DNA of 64,000 nucleotides from Pseudomonas sp. B21-048 (GCF_024748615.1 NZ_CP087168.1:4774001-4838000), one strand, 5' to 3'. Positions 27,746-37,548 are shown, counted from the stretch's first letter. Notes: generated by a model from the sequence alone, not told the origin. Numbers and translations: made by a program.

Positions 27746-29044
27746 ATGACTCATCGTATTGTCATCGTCGGCGGCGGCGCCGGCGGTCTGGAGTTGGCTA
27801 CCCGTCTGGGTAAGACTCTGGGCAAGCGCGGCACGGCCAGTGTGATGCTGGTCGACGCGAACCTGACCCACATCTGGAAACCGCTGTTGCACGAAGTGGC
27901 GGCAGGTTCTCTGAACTCCTCCGAAGACGAACTCAACTATGTCGCCCAGGCAAAATGGAACCACTTCGAGTTCCAGCTGGGGCGCATGAGTGGGCTCGAT
28001 CGTACGCAGAAAAAAATCCAGTTGGCCGCCACCTACGACGATGCCGGCCTGGAGCTGGTGCCGGCGCGCGAAGTGCCTTACGACTCGCTGGTGATTGCCG
28101 TCGGCAGCACCACCAACGACTTCGGCACTCAAGGCGCGGCGCAACACTGTCTGTTCCTCGACACCCGCAAACAGGCCGAGCGCTTCCATCAGCAACTGCT
28201 CAATCACTACCTGCGCGCCCACGCCGGGCAAACTGACGCAGTGCAGCAGATCAGCGTAGCGATCGTCGGCGCCGGTGCCACCGGGGTCGAACTGGCAGCG
28301 GAACTGCACAACGCCGCCCATGAACTCGCGGCCTACGGCCTGGACCGGATCAAACCGGAAAACATGCACATCACCCTGATCGAAGCCGGGCCACGGGTGC
28401 TGCCAGCTCTGCCGGAACGAATCGGCGGGCCTGTGCATAAAACCCTGGAGAAACTCGGGGTCAACGTGATGACTAACGCTGCAGTCAGCGAAGTGACGGC
28501 AGACAGCCTGATTACCGCCGATGGCAAAATGATCAACGCCAGCCTGAAAGTCTGGGCCGCCGGAATTCGTGCTCCGGCCTTCCTCAAAGACATCGATGGC
28601 CTGGAAACCAACCGCATCCATCAGCTGCAAGTGTTACCGACCCTGCAAACCACCCGCGACGAAAACATCTTCGCCTTCGGTGACTGCGCGGCCTGCCCAC
28701 AACCGGGCACCGATCGCAATGTACCGCCGCGCGCGCAGGCTGCGCACCAGCAAGCTTCGTTGCTGGCCAAATCGCTGAAACTGCGGATCGAAGGCAAATC
28801 CCTGCCGGAGTACAAGTACACCGACTACGGTTCGCTGATCTCGCTGTCGCGCTTTTCGGCTGTGGGTAACTTGATGGGCAACCTCACCGGCAGCGTGATG
28901 CTTGAGGGCTGGCTGGCGCGGATGTTTTACGTGTCGCTGTACCGCATGCACCAGATGGCGTTGTATGGCGCGTTCCGCACGGCGATGTTGATGCTGGGTA
29001 GCAAGATTGGGCGCGGAACTGAGCCGCGGCTGAAGCTGCATTAA
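27746..29044 (+). CDS. ndh: Type II NADH dehydrogenase (NDH-2 family)
   Basis: A 432-residue membrane-associated flavoprotein that passes electrons from NADH to quinone without pumping protons. FAD-binding is shown by RIVIVGGGAGGLELATRLG at the N-terminus and FAFGDCAACPQPG toward the C-terminus. The NADH site is VAIVGAGATGVELAAELH. The C-terminal GWLARMFYVSLYRMHQMALYG is the amphipathic membrane-binding region. ATG 27746 puts the dinucleotide motif at residue 5; upstream in-frame sequence is not family-like. Confidence 0.92.
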   Translation: MTHRIVIVGGGAGGLELATRLGKTLGKRGTASVMLVDANLTHIWKPLLHEVAAGSLNSSEDELNYVAQAKWNHFEFQLGRMSGLDRTQKKIQLAATYDDAGLELVPAREVPYDSLVIAVGSTTNDFGTQGAAQHCLFLDTRKQAERFHQQLLNHYLRAHAGQTDAVQQISVAIVGAGATGVELAAELHNAAHELAAYGLDRIKPENMHITLIEAGPRVLPALPERIGGPVHKTLEKLGVNVMTNAAVSEVTADSLITADGKMINASLKVWAAGIRAPAFLKDIDGLETNRIHQLQVLPTLQTTRDENIFAFGDCAACPQPGTDRNVPPRAQAAHQQASLLAKSLKLRIEGKSLPEYKYTDYGSLISLSRFSAVGNLMGNLTGSVMLEGWLARMFYVSLYRMHQMALYGAFRTAMLMLGSKIGRGTEPRLKLH

Positions 29045-29291
29045 GATTTCGGCGTTGCTTAGGGCCTCTTCGCGCGACACAGAGCGATACACCACGCCCG
29101 CTAAATGGCCACACCCGAGCAAGGCACTGCCTGCTTCGGTCATCGCCGCACTTGCGTGGCGTCCTTTATCGAGCGGTTGTGTCGTGCAACCAAGGGCTTG
29201 TTCGAGCACCTGAAAGACAATAGTTAAGCTCTGAAGGCCCAAGCCCTGCCTCTCCATCGAGAAGTAGGGCTTTTTTGCATTTACTGCAGGC
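29045..29291 (+). other. Gap downstream of ndh with a short frame and a terminator
   Basis: A 40-codon frame (29105-29227, MATPEQGTACFGHRRTC onward) has no recognised relative and no good ribosome binding site, so I do not call it a gene. A terminator-like hairpin, AAGCCCT...AGGGCTT followed by six T residues, lies at 29246-29275 and would stop transcription coming from ndh. Confidence 0.45.
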
Positions 29292-29326
29292 AAAAAAAAT
29301 CCCCGTATCTTTCAATACGAGGATTT
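29292..29326 (-). terminator. Terminator of the tRNA operon
   Basis: On the minus strand, AATCCTCGTATTG pairs with ATACGGGGATT and is followed by eight T residues (complement of 29292-29299). It lies just past the CCA end of the last tRNA-Pro. Confidence 0.85.
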
Positions 29327-29332
29327 TCAATA

Positions 29333-29409
29333 TGGTCGGGGTAAGGGGATTCGAACTCCTGACATCCTGCTCCCAAAGCAGGCGCGCTACCGGACTGCGC
29401 TATACCCCG
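29333..29409 (-). tRNA. tRNA-Pro(UGG), copy 2
   Basis: This 77-base cloverleaf has acceptor CGGGGTA, D loop, anticodon loop TTTGGGA (anticodon TGG), TTCGAAT T loop and encoded CCA. It is identical to the tRNA-Pro at 29586-29662. It is separated from tRNA-Lys by an internal hairpin. Confidence 0.96.
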
Positions 29410-29410
29410 G

Positions 29411-29441
29411 TAAAAAAAAGGCACCTTTGAAAGGCGCCTTC
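29411..29441 (-). terminator. Internal terminator between tRNA-Lys and tRNA-Pro copy 2
   Basis: On the minus strand AAGGCGCCTTTCAAAGGTGCC forms a stem followed by eight T residues. A second hairpin (GATCAG...CTGATC) sits at 29445-29468. The last tRNA-Pro may therefore be transcribed less, or processed from read-through. Confidence 0.75.
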
Positions 29442-29504
29442 TTCGATCAGCGCTTTTGGCGTCTGATCTTAAGATTCGATTCCAGCGTTAACTGGTTTCA
29501 AAAA

Positions 29505-29580
29505 TGGTGGGTCGTGTGGGATTCGAACCTACGACCAATTGGTTAAAAGCCAACTGCTCTACCAACTGAGCTAACGACCC
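29505..29580 (-). tRNA. tRNA-Lys(UUU)
   Basis: This 76-base cloverleaf has acceptor GGGTCGT/ACGACCC, anticodon loop CTTTTAA (anticodon TTT), a TTCGAAT T loop and encoded CCA. Confidence 0.97.
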
Positions 29581-29585
29581 AAAAA

Positions 29586-29662
29586 TGGTCGGGGTAAGGG
29601 GATTCGAACTCCTGACATCCTGCTCCCAAAGCAGGCGCGCTACCGGACTGCGCTATACCCCG
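29586..29662 (-). tRNA. tRNA-Pro(UGG), copy 1
   Basis: This 77-base cloverleaf with anticodon TGG and encoded CCA is identical to the copy at 29333-29409. It lies between tRNA-Asn and tRNA-Lys. Confidence 0.97.
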
Positions 29663-29671
29663 GTTTGAAAT

Positions 29672-29747
29672 TGGCTCCGTGACCAGGACTCGAACCTGGG
29701 ACCCAATGATTAACAGTCATTTGCTCTACCGACTGAGCTATCACGGA
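29672..29747 (-). tRNA. tRNA-Asn(GUU)
   Basis: This 76-base cloverleaf has acceptor TCCGTGA/TCACGGA, anticodon loop CTGTTAA (anticodon GTT), a TTCGAGT T loop and encoded CCA. It is the first gene after the promoter at 29835-29862. Confidence 0.97.
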
Positions 29748-29834
29748 ACTACATATTTCAATTACAACATTTGAAACTTACTGCACTCTCTTCGACTCGT
29801 TCGCATCGCTGCGTTCGTGTGTCTGAGGCGCGCT

Positions 29835-29862
29835 ATTCTACAATCTTAAACACCTCTGTCAA
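29835..29862 (-). promoter_or_regulatory. Sigma-70 promoter of the tRNA operon
   Basis: On the minus strand a perfect -35 (TTGACA) and a near-perfect -10 (TAGAAT) are 16 bases apart, followed by a G+C-rich discriminator (AGCGCGCC), as in stringently controlled stable-RNA promoters. Transcription should start near 29828, about 80 bases before tRNA-Asn. Confidence 0.88.
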
Positions 29863-29995
29863 CCCCCTAAATTGCTTTCAAGTTAATGATTTGCAACTTA
29901 TTTCAGATTCCTGCTTGGGGAGCAGAAACCCTTCAGGGCGACTTACTGCGGGGCGCACTTTACAAGCCTTTTCCTTTAAGTTCAACAGCCTGGCG

Positions 29996-30024
29996 AAAAA
30001 AAGGCCTCGCGATGCGAGGCCTCC
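29996..30024 (-). terminator. Terminator of clpB
   Basis: The stem GGCCTCGC/GCGAGGCC (30003-30022) is followed on the minus strand by a run of T residues. It lies 23 bases past the clpB stop. Confidence 0.9.
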
Positions 30025-30046
30025 TTCATTGCACTGCCGCTGAGCG

Positions 30047-32611
30047 TCAGACGAAAACGATTTCGTCGTTTTCCACGGTGCCCTTGGCCGTCTCGCCCGG
30101 CATGAATCTACCCGACAGAATCAGCTGTGCCAGCGGGTTCTCGATCCAGCGCTGGATCGCCCGTTTGAGTGGCCGTGCGCCATAGACCGGGTCGTAACCG
30201 ACGGCGATCAGCTTATCCATCGCTTCAGGGCTGAGTTCCAGCTTCAGCTCGCGCTCGGTGAGGCGGCTACGCAGGCGGCCCAACTGGATCTCGGTAATGC
30301 CAGCGATCTGATCCCGAGCCAGCGGCTCGAAAATCACCACTTCGTCGACTCGGTTGATGAACTCCGGCCGGAAGTGCGTGGAAATCGCATCCATCACTGC
30401 TGCTCGTTGCGCCTCGCGATCCCCTGTCAGTTCCTGGATCTGCACCGAGCCCAGGTTGGAGGTCATGACGATCACGGTATTTTTGAAATCTACCGTGCGG
30501 CCATGGCTGTCGGTCAGGCGTCCATCTTCAAGCACTTGCAGCAGGATGTTGAACACGTCCGGGTGGGCCTTCTCGACTTCGTCCAGGAGAATCACCGAAT
30601 AAGGCTTGCGACGCACCGCCTCGGTCAGGTAGCCGCCCTCTTCATAGCCCACATAGCCCGGTGGCGCGCCGATCAGTCGAGCCACGGAATGTTTCTCCAT
30701 GAACTCGGACATGTCGATTCGCACCATCGCCTCTTCGGTATCGAACAGAAACTCGGCCAGCGCCTTGCACAGCTCGGTTTTACCGACACCGGTCGGGCCG
30801 AGGAACATGAACGAGCCGCTCGGGCGATTCGGGTCGGACAACCCGGCCCGAGAGCGCCGCACCGCGTTGGAGACGGCGATCACCGCTTCGTCCTGGCCAA
30901 TCACACGCTGGTGCAACAGGCTTTCCATCTTCATCAGTTTTTCGCGCTCGCCCTCGAGCATTTTCGCCACGGGGATACCGGTCCACTTCGACACGACTTC
31001 TGCGATCTCTTCTTCAGTCACCTTGCTGCGCAGCAACTGGTTTTCGCTTTTGCCATGCTGGTCGACCATTTGCAGGCTGCGCTCCAGGTCCGGGATCACT
31101 CCGTATTGCAGCTCGGCCATGCGGTTCAAGTCGCCTTTACGGCGCGCGGCTTCCAGTTCCTGACGGGACTGTTCGATCTTCTGCTGGATCTGTGCCGAAC
31201 CCTGGACTTCGGCTTTTTCCGAATTCCAGATCTCTTCGAGGTCCGAGTATTCACGCTCGTGACGGTCGATTTCTTCCTGCAGTTTTTCCAGACGTTTCTT
31301 CGCCGCGTCGTCGCTTTCTTTCTTCAGCGCCTGGGACTCCACCTTCAGCTGAATCAAGCGACGTTCCAGGCGGTCCAGCACTTCCGGCTTGGAGTCGATT
31401 TCCATGCGGATGCGGCTGGCGGCTTCATCGATCAGGTCGATGGCTTTGTCCGGCAGCTGACGGTCGGTGATGTAGCGATGACTGAGCTTGGCCGCGGCGA
31501 TGATCGCGCCGTCGGTGATCGCCACCTTGTGGTGAACCTCGTAACGCTCTTTCAGGCCACGCAGGATGGCGATGGTGTCTTCTTCGCTCGGCTCATCCAC
31601 CAATACTTTCTGGAAGCGCCGCTCAAGGGCCGCGTCCTTCTCTATATATTGGCGGTACTCGTTGAGCGTGGTCGCGCCCACACAATGCAGTTCACCGCGA
31701 GCCAACGCCGGCTTGAGCATGTTGCCCGCATCCATCGAGCCTTCGCCTTTACCGGCGCCGACCATGGTGTGCAATTCGTCGATGAACAGAATGATCTGCC
31801 CTTCCTGCTTCGATAGTTCGTTGAGCAGGGATTTGAGGCGCTCTTCGAACTCGCCGCGGTATTTGGCCCCGGCAATCAGCGAGCCCATGTCCAGGGACAA
31901 CAGACGCTTGCCTTTCAGGCCGTCCGGCACTTCACCGTTGATGATGCGCTGGGCCAGGCCTTCGGCGATGGCGGTTTTGCCCACGCCAGGCTCGCCGATC
32001 AGTACCGGGTTATTCTTGGTACGGCGTTGCAGGACCTGAATGGTGCGGCGAATTTCGTCGTCCCGACCGATCACCGGATCGAGTTTGCCCTCTTCAGCGC
32101 GCTTGGTCAGGTCGATGGTGTACTTGTCGAGCGCCTGACGTGACTCTTCGTGGTTGGCATCATTGACTGCCTCACCACCGCGCAGGTTATTGATCGCGTT
32201 TTCCAGGGCTTTCTTGCTCACGCCCTGGCCCAGCAACAATTTGCCGAGCTTGCTGTTCTCGTCCATCGCGGCGAGCAGCACCAGTTCGCTGGAGATGAAC
32301 TGGTCGCCCTTCTGCTGGGCCAGACGATCGGCCTGATTGAGCAGGCGCGCCAGATCCTGCGACATGTTCACGTCGCCGGTGGGATTCTGGATTTTCGGTA
32401 GCTGATCGAGTGCTTTGGTCAGTTCTTTACGCAGGCTGTTGACGTCGAAACCCACCTGCATCAGCAGGGGTTTGATCGACCCCCCCTGTTGCTCAAGCAT
32501 GGCCTGCATCAAATGCGCCGGTTCAATGGCCGGATGATCGAGGCCGACGGCCAGGGATTGGGCGTCGGACAAGGCTAACTGCAACTTGCTGGTTAAACGG
32601 TCTATACGCAT
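30047..32611 (-). CDS. clpB: ATP-dependent disaggregase ClpB
   Basis: An 854-residue Hsp100 chaperone that, with DnaK, threads proteins out of aggregates. The N-terminal Clp_N repeats ([20 protein letters not shown]) come first, then NBD1 with Walker [10 protein letters not shown] and arm motif [12 protein letters not shown] long coiled-coil middle domain follows (about 400-525, with [10 protein letters not shown]), and NBD2 with GPTGVGKTE and the C-terminal [14 protein letters not shown]. The ATG at 32611 has AGGAAGG upstream. A heat-shock promoter lies 70-100 bases upstream and a terminator follows the stop, so clpB is a single-gene unit. Confidence 0.98.
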   Translation of the reverse strand: MRIDRLTSKLQLALSDAQSLAVGLDHPAIEPAHLMQAMLEQQGGSIKPLLMQVGFDVNSLRKELTKALDQLPKIQNPTGDVNMSQDLARLLNQADRLAQQKGDQFISSELVLLAAMDENSKLGKLLLGQGVSKKALENAINNLRGGEAVNDANHEESRQALDKYTIDLTKRAEEGKLDPVIGRDDEIRRTIQVLQRRTKNNPVLIGEPGVGKTAIAEGLAQRIINGEVPDGLKGKRLLSLDMGSLIAGAKYRGEFEERLKSLLNELSKQEGQIILFIDELHTMVGAGKGEGSMDAGNMLKPALARGELHCVGATTLNEYRQYIEKDAALERRFQKVLVDEPSEEDTIAILRGLKERYEVHHKVAITDGAIIAAAKLSHRYITDRQLPDKAIDLIDEAASRIRMEIDSKPEVLDRLERRLIQLKVESQALKKESDDAAKKRLEKLQEEIDRHEREYSDLEEIWNSEKAEVQGSAQIQQKIEQSRQELEAARRKGDLNRMAELQYGVIPDLERSLQMVDQHGKSENQLLRSKVTEEEIAEVVSKWTGIPVAKMLEGEREKLMKMESLLHQRVIGQDEAVIAVSNAVRRSRAGLSDPNRPSGSFMFLGPTGVGKTELCKALAEFLFDTEEAMVRIDMSEFMEKHSVARLIGAPPGYVGYEEGGYLTEAVRRKPYSVILLDEVEKAHPDVFNILLQVLEDGRLTDSHGRTVDFKNTVIVMTSNLGSVQIQELTGDREAQRAAVMDAISTHFRPEFINRVDEVVIFEPLARDQIAGITEIQLGRLRSRLTERELKLELSPEAMDKLIAVGYDPVYGARPLKRAIQRWIENPLAQLILSGRFMPGETAKGTVENDEIVFV

Positions 32612-32682
32612 GGGTCACCTTCCTTTTGAGCAGGCCGGACCTATAAACATCCTGAATGAAGAAGCCTGCCAGATACCTCACT

Positions 32683-32710
32683 AGATGTGGTCAATTCTGG
32701 AAGATTCAAG
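32683..32710 (-). promoter_or_regulatory. Heat-shock (RpoH) promoter of clpB
   Basis: On the minus strand CTTGAA (complement of 32705-32710), then 14 bases, then CCACATCT (complement of 32683-32690), closely resembles the sigma-32 consensus CTTGAA-N13-15-CCCCATnT. It lies about 70 bases upstream of clpB. Confidence 0.82.
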
Positions 32711-32740
32711 CGTCGTACAGTTGATGTAGATCAGAGAAGT

Positions 32741-33466
32741 CTAGCGTTCGATCCAGACTAAAGAGGCAAACCGGCCGGTGCGTGGACTGCGGCGGTAAGA
32801 AAAGAAACGTGGATCGGTCACAGTGCAAAACCCGCCGCCGTAGACAGCCGTTACACCGCGAGCGGCCAGCCGCAAACGCGCCAGCGCATAGATGTCGGCC
32901 ATGAACTTGCCGGCATTCTGGCTCGGCACAAAGGCTTTGGCGGCTTCAGGCAATTGCTGGACGAAGGTTTCGCGCACTTCCGGGCCGACTTCAAAGGCTT
33001 GCGGGCCAATGGCCGGGCCGAGCCAGACCAGCACGTTTTCAGGCGGCACAGCCAGGCTGTCGAGGGTCGCTTCGAGCACACCTGCCGCCAATCCACGCCA
33101 ACCGGCATGGGCCGCCGCAACGCGGGTGCCGGCACGGTCGCAAAACAGTGCTGGCAGGCAATCAGCGGTCATCGCCGCGCAGGCGATACCGGGTGTTGCC
33201 GTCCAGCTGGCGTCAGCGGTGGCCGTAATGCCTGGGTCAGCATGGGCCACGACAATGCCGTGTACCTGCTTTAACCAGGCTGGCTGAATAGAGAAATGAT
33301 CGGTGAGGCGACGGCGGTTTTCGGCGACAGCTTCAGGACTGTCGTCGACGTGATCGCCCAGGTTGAGGCTGTCGAACGGCGCCAGACTGACGCCGCCCGC
33401 ACGGGTGGTGACGCAGGCTTTCACCCCGGCAGGCGCAGGCCAGTCGGGAATCAGCCAGTCACTCAT
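32741..33466 (-). CDS. pgeF: Peptidoglycan editing factor PgeF (multi-copper laccase domain)
   Basis: A 241-residue protein of the YfiH/LACC1 family. Metal-ligand residues are in LKQVHG, MTADCLP and AAHAGWRGLA, and the C-terminal FFSYRRSPRTGRFASLVW is the family end. Family members have purine nucleoside phosphorylase/adenosine deaminase activity, and E. coli YfiH helps keep the peptidoglycan stem free of L-Ser. The start overlaps the rluD stop by four bases (ATGA), so it is translated with rluD. ClpB lies downstream with its own promoter. Confidence 0.93.
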   Translation of the reverse strand: MSDWLIPDWPAPAGVKACVTTRAGGVSLAPFDSLNLGDHVDDSPEAVAENRRRLTDHFSIQPAWLKQVHGIVVAHADPGITATADASWTATPGIACAAMTADCLPALFCDRAGTRVAAAHAGWRGLAAGVLEATLDSLAVPPENVLVWLGPAIGPQAFEVGPEVRETFVQQLPEAAKAFVPSQNAGKFMADIYALARLRLAARGVTAVYGGGFCTVTDPRFFSYRRSPRTGRFASLVWIER

Positions 33467-34425
33467 CCGATGAACGCCTCGCGGTCTTGCTTGAGCAGCG
33501 ACAGCAACCAGACAAAGTCATCCGGCAATGGCGATTCCCAGCTCATGCGTTTACCGGTGGTCGGATGATCCAGTTCCAGAAACCGCGCATGCAGCGCCTG
33601 ACGCGGGAAATTCTTCAGGGATTCGACCATGGTCACGCTGGCGGCCGGCGGAATACGGAAGCGACCGCCATAGGCAGGGTCTCCGACCAACGGGTAGTTG
33701 ATGTGCGCCATGTGCACGCGAATCTGGTGCGTACGACCGGTTTCCAGTTTCACCCGCACGTGAGTGTGGGAGCGGAAACGCTCGAGTACGCGGTAATGGC
33801 TGACGGCTTGCTTGCCACCTTCCATCACAGCCATGCGCTGGCGTTGCTGGCCATGTCGACCGATCGGCGCATTGATCTTGCCGCCGGCCGTTACCACACC
33901 GATCACGATGCATTCGTAGATCCGGCTGACGCTACGGCTCTGCAATTGCGTGACAAGCTGTGTCTGCGCCTGAATGGTCTTGGCCACCACCATCAGACCG
34001 GTGGTGTCCTTGTCCAGGCGATGCACGATACCGGCGCGGGGCACATTGATAATGTCCGGCACGTGGTGCAGCAAGGCGTTGAGCAAGGTGCCATCGGCGT
34101 GACCGGCGGCAGGATGCACCACCAGGCCCGCAGGCTTGTTGATCACCAGGATGTCGTCGTCTTCATAAACGATGTCCAGGGCAATGTCTTGAGCGATCCA
34201 CTCGCCTTGAGCTTCCTGCTCGGCAGTGAGCTCGAGGATGGCGCCACCATGGACGATGTCTCGCGGGCGGATCACCGCCCCATCCACAGTCAGGCGGCCG
34301 TCTTTGATCCAGGCGGAAAGGCGCGAGCGCGAGTGCTCAGCGAATAATTGTGCGGCGACTTGATCGAGGCGTTGGCCGCCCAATTCGGACGGCACCTCTG
34401 CGCGAAGTTCAATTTTATCGGACAT
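33463..34425 (-). CDS. rluD: 23S rRNA pseudouridine synthase RluD
   Basis: A 320-residue enzyme that makes pseudouridines 1911, 1915 and 1917 in helix 69 of 23S rRNA. An N-terminal S4 domain ([25 protein letters not shown]) precedes the catalytic domain with [18 protein letters not shown], which holds the catalytic Asp. The segment [23 protein letters not shown] is the second signature. ATG 34425 gives the conserved MSDKIEL start; an upstream ATG at 34446 is less likely. It is divergent from bamD, 151 bases away. Confidence 0.96.
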   Translation of the reverse strand: MSDKIELRAEVPSELGGQRLDQVAAQLFAEHSRSRLSAWIKDGRLTVDGAVIRPRDIVHGGAILELTAEQEAQGEWIAQDIALDIVYEDDDILVINKPAGLVVHPAAGHADGTLLNALLHHVPDIINVPRAGIVHRLDKDTTGLMVVAKTIQAQTQLVTQLQSRSVSRIYECIVIGVVTAGGKINAPIGRHGQQRQRMAVMEGGKQAVSHYRVLERFRSHTHVRVKLETGRTHQIRVHMAHINYPLVGDPAYGGRFRIPPAASVTMVESLKNFPRQALHARFLELDHPTTGKRMSWESPLPDDFVWLLSLLKQDREAFIG

Positions 34426-34576
34426 GCTCAGACTAGGCGTCGGCACAGCTTTTGGTTTCGGCTGCGCGCTTGTGGTTAAATACGGCGTCTTTTGCCCCGA
34501 GGCTTTTCAACGGGGCGCTCATCATAACAGGACGGCCCCGCCCAAGACAGCGGCCGTCATAGGGACGCAAGCCGCC

Positions 34577-35599
34577 ATGCAAGTGAAACACCTGCTGCTG
34601 ATCGCCATCCTCGCATTGACCGCTGCTTGCTCATCGAAGGAAGTCGTAGACGAAAACCTGAGCGAAGTCGAGCTGTACCAGCAGGCTCAGCACGACCTGG
34701 ACAATAATAGCTACACCAGCGCCACAGCCAAGCTGAAGGCCCTGGAGTCGCGTTATCCGTTCGGTCGCTACGCCGACCAGGCTCAACTCGAGCTCATCTA
34801 CGCCAACTACAAGAACACCGAGCCTGAGGCTGCGAAGTCCGCCGCCGAGCGTTTCATTCGTCTGCACCCACAGCACCCGAACGTCGATTACGCCTACTAC
34901 CTCAAGGGGCTGACCTCTTTCGACCAGGACGTTGGCCTGCTGGCGCGCTTCCTGCCGCTGGACATGACCAAGCGTGACCCGGGCGCCGCTCGCGACTCTT
35001 ACAATGAGTTCGCCCAGCTGACCAGCCGCTTTCCGAACAGCCGCTACTCGCCGGATGCCAAGCAGCGCATGATCTATCTGCGCAACCTGTTGGCTTCCTA
35101 CGAAATTCACGTTGCCGACTATTACCTGACCCGTCAGGCCTATGTCGCCGCCGCGAACCGGGGTCGTTACGTGGTGGAAAACTTCCAGGAAACGCCTTCG
35201 GTCGGTGACGGCCTGGCGGTGATGACCGAAGCCTATCAGCGTCTGCACCTGGACGAACTGGCCGCAACCAGCCTCGAAACCCTGAAGCTCAACTACCCGA
35301 ACCACCCAAGCCTGGTGGACGGTCAATTTGTGCCATCGAGGGATGAAGCCGACAACCGTTCGTGGCTGAGCAAGGCCACCCTGGGCCTGATCGAATCCCG
35401 TCCGCCGCTGCCGCCGGGCCAAACCCGCGCCAACCAGGACGTGCAGAGGCAGTTCCAGGATGCCAAGGACGCGATTCCGAACGAGCTCAAGCCTAAAGAT
35501 GAAAACGGCGATGTGATCGAAGAAGAGCAGCACGAGTCCGAAGCCAACAACACCGACCGCTCGTGGTTCAGCTACATGACCTTCGGCGTGTTCGACTGA
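34577..35599 (+). CDS. bamD: Outer membrane assembly lipoprotein BamD
   Basis: A 340-residue TPR lipoprotein of the BAM complex, which inserts beta-barrels into the outer membrane. The signal peptide ends in the lipobox LTAAC, with Cys18 acylated. TPR motifs follow ([57 protein letters not shown]). It is longer than E. coli BamD (245 residues) because of a C-terminal acidic tail, as in P. aeruginosa. The ATG at 34577 is chosen because it starts the signal peptide. A terminator follows directly. Confidence 0.96.
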   Translation: MQVKHLLLIAILALTAACSSKEVVDENLSEVELYQQAQHDLDNNSYTSATAKLKALESRYPFGRYADQAQLELIYANYKNTEPEAAKSAAERFIRLHPQHPNVDYAYYLKGLTSFDQDVGLLARFLPLDMTKRDPGAARDSYNEFAQLTSRFPNSRYSPDAKQRMIYLRNLLASYEIHVADYYLTRQAYVAAANRGRYVVENFQETPSVGDGLAVMTEAYQRLHLDELAATSLETLKLNYPNHPSLVDGQFVPSRDEADNRSWLSKATLGLIESRPPLPPGQTRANQDVQRQFQDAKDAIPNELKPKDENGDVIEEEQHESEANNTDRSWFSYMTFGVFD

Positions 35600-35620
35600 C
35601 GCTGAGGTAATGTGCCGAAA

Positions 35621-35645
35621 AGGCGCCTTTCGAGGCGCCTTTTTT
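35621..35645 (+). terminator. Terminator of bamD
   Basis: The stem AGGCGCC/GGCGCCT (35621-35627 with 35634-35640) is followed by TTTTT. The upstream AAAA makes it possibly active in both directions. Confidence 0.9.
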
Positions 35646-35736
35646 ATTGCCGGATTTTAGTGGTGGGCGTATTGCGCTGTGCGCCTGACCCGTCCTTGGC
35701 TAAACTGCCCGTTCACCACTCAAAAAGCAGCCCACC

Positions 35737-35970
35737 ATGCTTCGTTTATTGTTCTGGATCGTCCTGATTGCCGCTGCGGTATGGTTCTGGCGCAAGTTCA
35801 AGGGCTCGGCATCGGTCGCCAACACGCCGCGCGAGCAAGATGCTCCACCCATGGTCCGCTGTGCTCATTGCGGCGTACACCTGCCTCGCGACCGGGCGCT
35901 GAAACTGGAAAAACAGTGGTATTGCAGCCAGGCTCACCTCGAGCAAGGCCCGGGCTCCAGTGATCACTGA
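35737..35970 (+). CDS. PP0621 family small membrane zinc-ribbon protein
   Basis: A 77-residue protein with one N-terminal membrane helix (MLRLLFWIVLIAAAVWFW), a basic stretch, and a treble-clef-like C-terminus with VRCAHCGVHLPRDRAL and WYCSQAH, giving a Cys-Cys-Cys-His metal site. It fits the PP0621 family known from pseudomonads. Its 3' end overlaps the GTG start of pilS by 11 bases, so the two are co-transcribed and perhaps coupled. A role with PilS at the membrane is possible but not shown. Confidence 0.75.
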   Translation: MLRLLFWIVLIAAAVWFWRKFKGSASVANTPREQDAPPMVRCAHCGVHLPRDRALKLEKQWYCSQAHLEQGPGSSDH

Positions 35971-37546
35971 GACGTCCAGTCCCGGTAACAAACAGACCCA
36001 GCGACTGCTGCGTCTCTATCACCTCTACCGTTTAAGCATCGGCATTACCTTGGTGCTGTTGATCTCCAGCAACATGGACAACCAGTTGCTGACATTCGCC
36101 AATGACGATCTGCTGCGCAATGGCAGTTGGTTGTACCTGGTGCTGAATATCTTGCTGGTAGTCTTTCTGGCGAACACCCGGCGCCCGGCGCAGTTGTTCA
36201 GCCTGGTGCTGGTCGATATCTTGCTGCTGTGCGGCCTGTTCTATGCCGCCGGCGGCGTGGCCAGCGCCATCGGCAACTTGTTGATCGTGTCGGTGGCCAT
36301 CGGCAATACCTTGCTGCGCGGACGAATCGGCCTGCTGATCGCAGCAGTCGGCGCCCTCGGCATCGTGGGTTTGAGCTTCCTGCTGAGCTTCAACCACCCT
36401 GCCAGCGCCAGCGATTACCTGCAAGTCGGCACCCTCGGCGCTTTGTGTTTTGCCGCGGCATTGCTGGTGCAAGGCTTGATCCGACGACTGGAAGTCAGCG
36501 AAACCCTGGCCGAACAGCGGGCCAGCGAAGTACTCGGCCTCGAAGCCCTCAACGCACTGATCCTGCAACGCATGCGCACCGGCATTCTGGTGCTCGACGA
36601 GCAGCGACGGGTACAACTGGCCAATCACAGCGCCCTGACCTTGCTGGGGCGGGAAAAACTGGATGGGCAGTTGATCGACGATCATTCGATACCGTTGGTC
36701 GAGCGGCTCCAACTGTGGCTCAACAATCCGACTTTACGCCCACAAAGCCTGAAAATCGCCAGCAATGGCCTGGAGCTGCAACCGAGCTTCATTGCCCTGG
36801 ACCAAAGTCCGCACCACCAGACACTGGTCTTTCTCGAAGACCTCGCCCAAATCGCCCAACAGGCCCAGCAACTGAAACTCGCCGCCCTCGGTCGCCTGAC
36901 CGCCGGTATTGCCCATGAGATCCGCAATCCACTGGGCGCCATTAGTCATGCCGCACAGTTACTGCAGGAATCCGAGGAACTGAACACCACGGATCGGCGT
37001 CTGACGCAGATTATTCAAGACCACTCTCAGCGCATGAATCGGGTAATCGAAAACGTCCTGCAACTTTCCCGTCGCCAGCAAAGCGTGCCGCAACGGCTCG
37101 ATTTGAAACCATGGCTGGAGCACTTCGTCGTCGAAACCCGCGAAAGCGCGAGCAAATGTCAGCACATTCACCTGCGCATCAGTCTGGGGGACTTCAAAAC
37201 CCTGATGGATCCAAATCAGCTGACCCAGATTCTTGACAATCTCTTACGAAATGCCTGGCGCCATAGCGCACTGATGCACAATCAGGCGCAGGCCTGGCTT
37301 GAGTTGTACATCGACCCGGACAGCCAGTTGCCCACCCTTGAAGTCCTGGACGATGGCCCCGGCGTAGCACCGGACCAGCGCTCGCACTTGTTCGAACCGT
37401 TTTTCACCACCAGCAGCCAGGGTACTGGCCTGGGGCTTTATCTGTCCCGTGAGCTGTGCGAAAGCAATCAAGCCCGCCTAGACTTCAAACCACGCCAAGG
37501 CGGCTGCTTTCGCATCACCTTTGCTCACGGACGGAAACAAAGTTGA
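35960..37546 (+). CDS. pilS: Sensor histidine kinase PilS
   Basis: A 528-residue membrane kinase for PilR. The N-terminus has six hydrophobic segments (IGITLVLLISSNM, LYLVLNILLVVFLA, FSLVLVDILLLCGLFYAAGG and others). A PAS-like stretch follows (MRTGILVLDEQRRVQLANHSAL), then the phosphoacceptor box GIAHEIRNPLGAISHAAQLL (His319) and the ATPase boxes EVLDDGPGVAP and GTGLGLYLSRELCE. In P. aeruginosa PilS senses the level of PilA in the membrane. The start is GTG at 35960, inside the preceding gene; no later start keeps the first helix. Confidence 0.95.
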   Translation: MITETSSPGNKQTQRLLRLYHLYRLSIGITLVLLISSNMDNQLLTFANDDLLRNGSWLYLVLNILLVVFLANTRRPAQLFSLVLVDILLLCGLFYAAGGVASAIGNLLIVSVAIGNTLLRGRIGLLIAAVGALGIVGLSFLLSFNHPASASDYLQVGTLGALCFAAALLVQGLIRRLEVSETLAEQRASEVLGLEALNALILQRMRTGILVLDEQRRVQLANHSALTLLGREKLDGQLIDDHSIPLVERLQLWLNNPTLRPQSLKIASNGLELQPSFIALDQSPHHQTLVFLEDLAQIAQQAQQLKLAALGRLTAGIAHEIRNPLGAISHAAQLLQESEELNTTDRRLTQIIQDHSQRMNRVIENVLQLSRRQQSVPQRLDLKPWLEHFVVETRESASKCQHIHLRISLGDFKTLMDPNQLTQILDNLLRNAWRHSALMHNQAQAWLELYIDPDSQLPTLEVLDDGPGVAPDQRSHLFEPFFTTSSQGTGLGLYLSRELCESNQARLDFKPRQGGCFRITFAHGRKQS

Positions 37547-37548
37547 AC

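Noticed and set aside
28634..29293. 219-codon minus-strand frame overlapping the ndh end
   Set aside because: Mostly antisense to ndh; the part beyond ndh looked somewhat protein-like but has no start signal and matches no family I know.
29333..29747. Integrative element at the tRNA genes
   Set aside because: tRNA genes are frequent targets, but no integrase or tRNA-end repeat outside the second tRNA-Pro was found; the second copy is a full gene, not a fragment.
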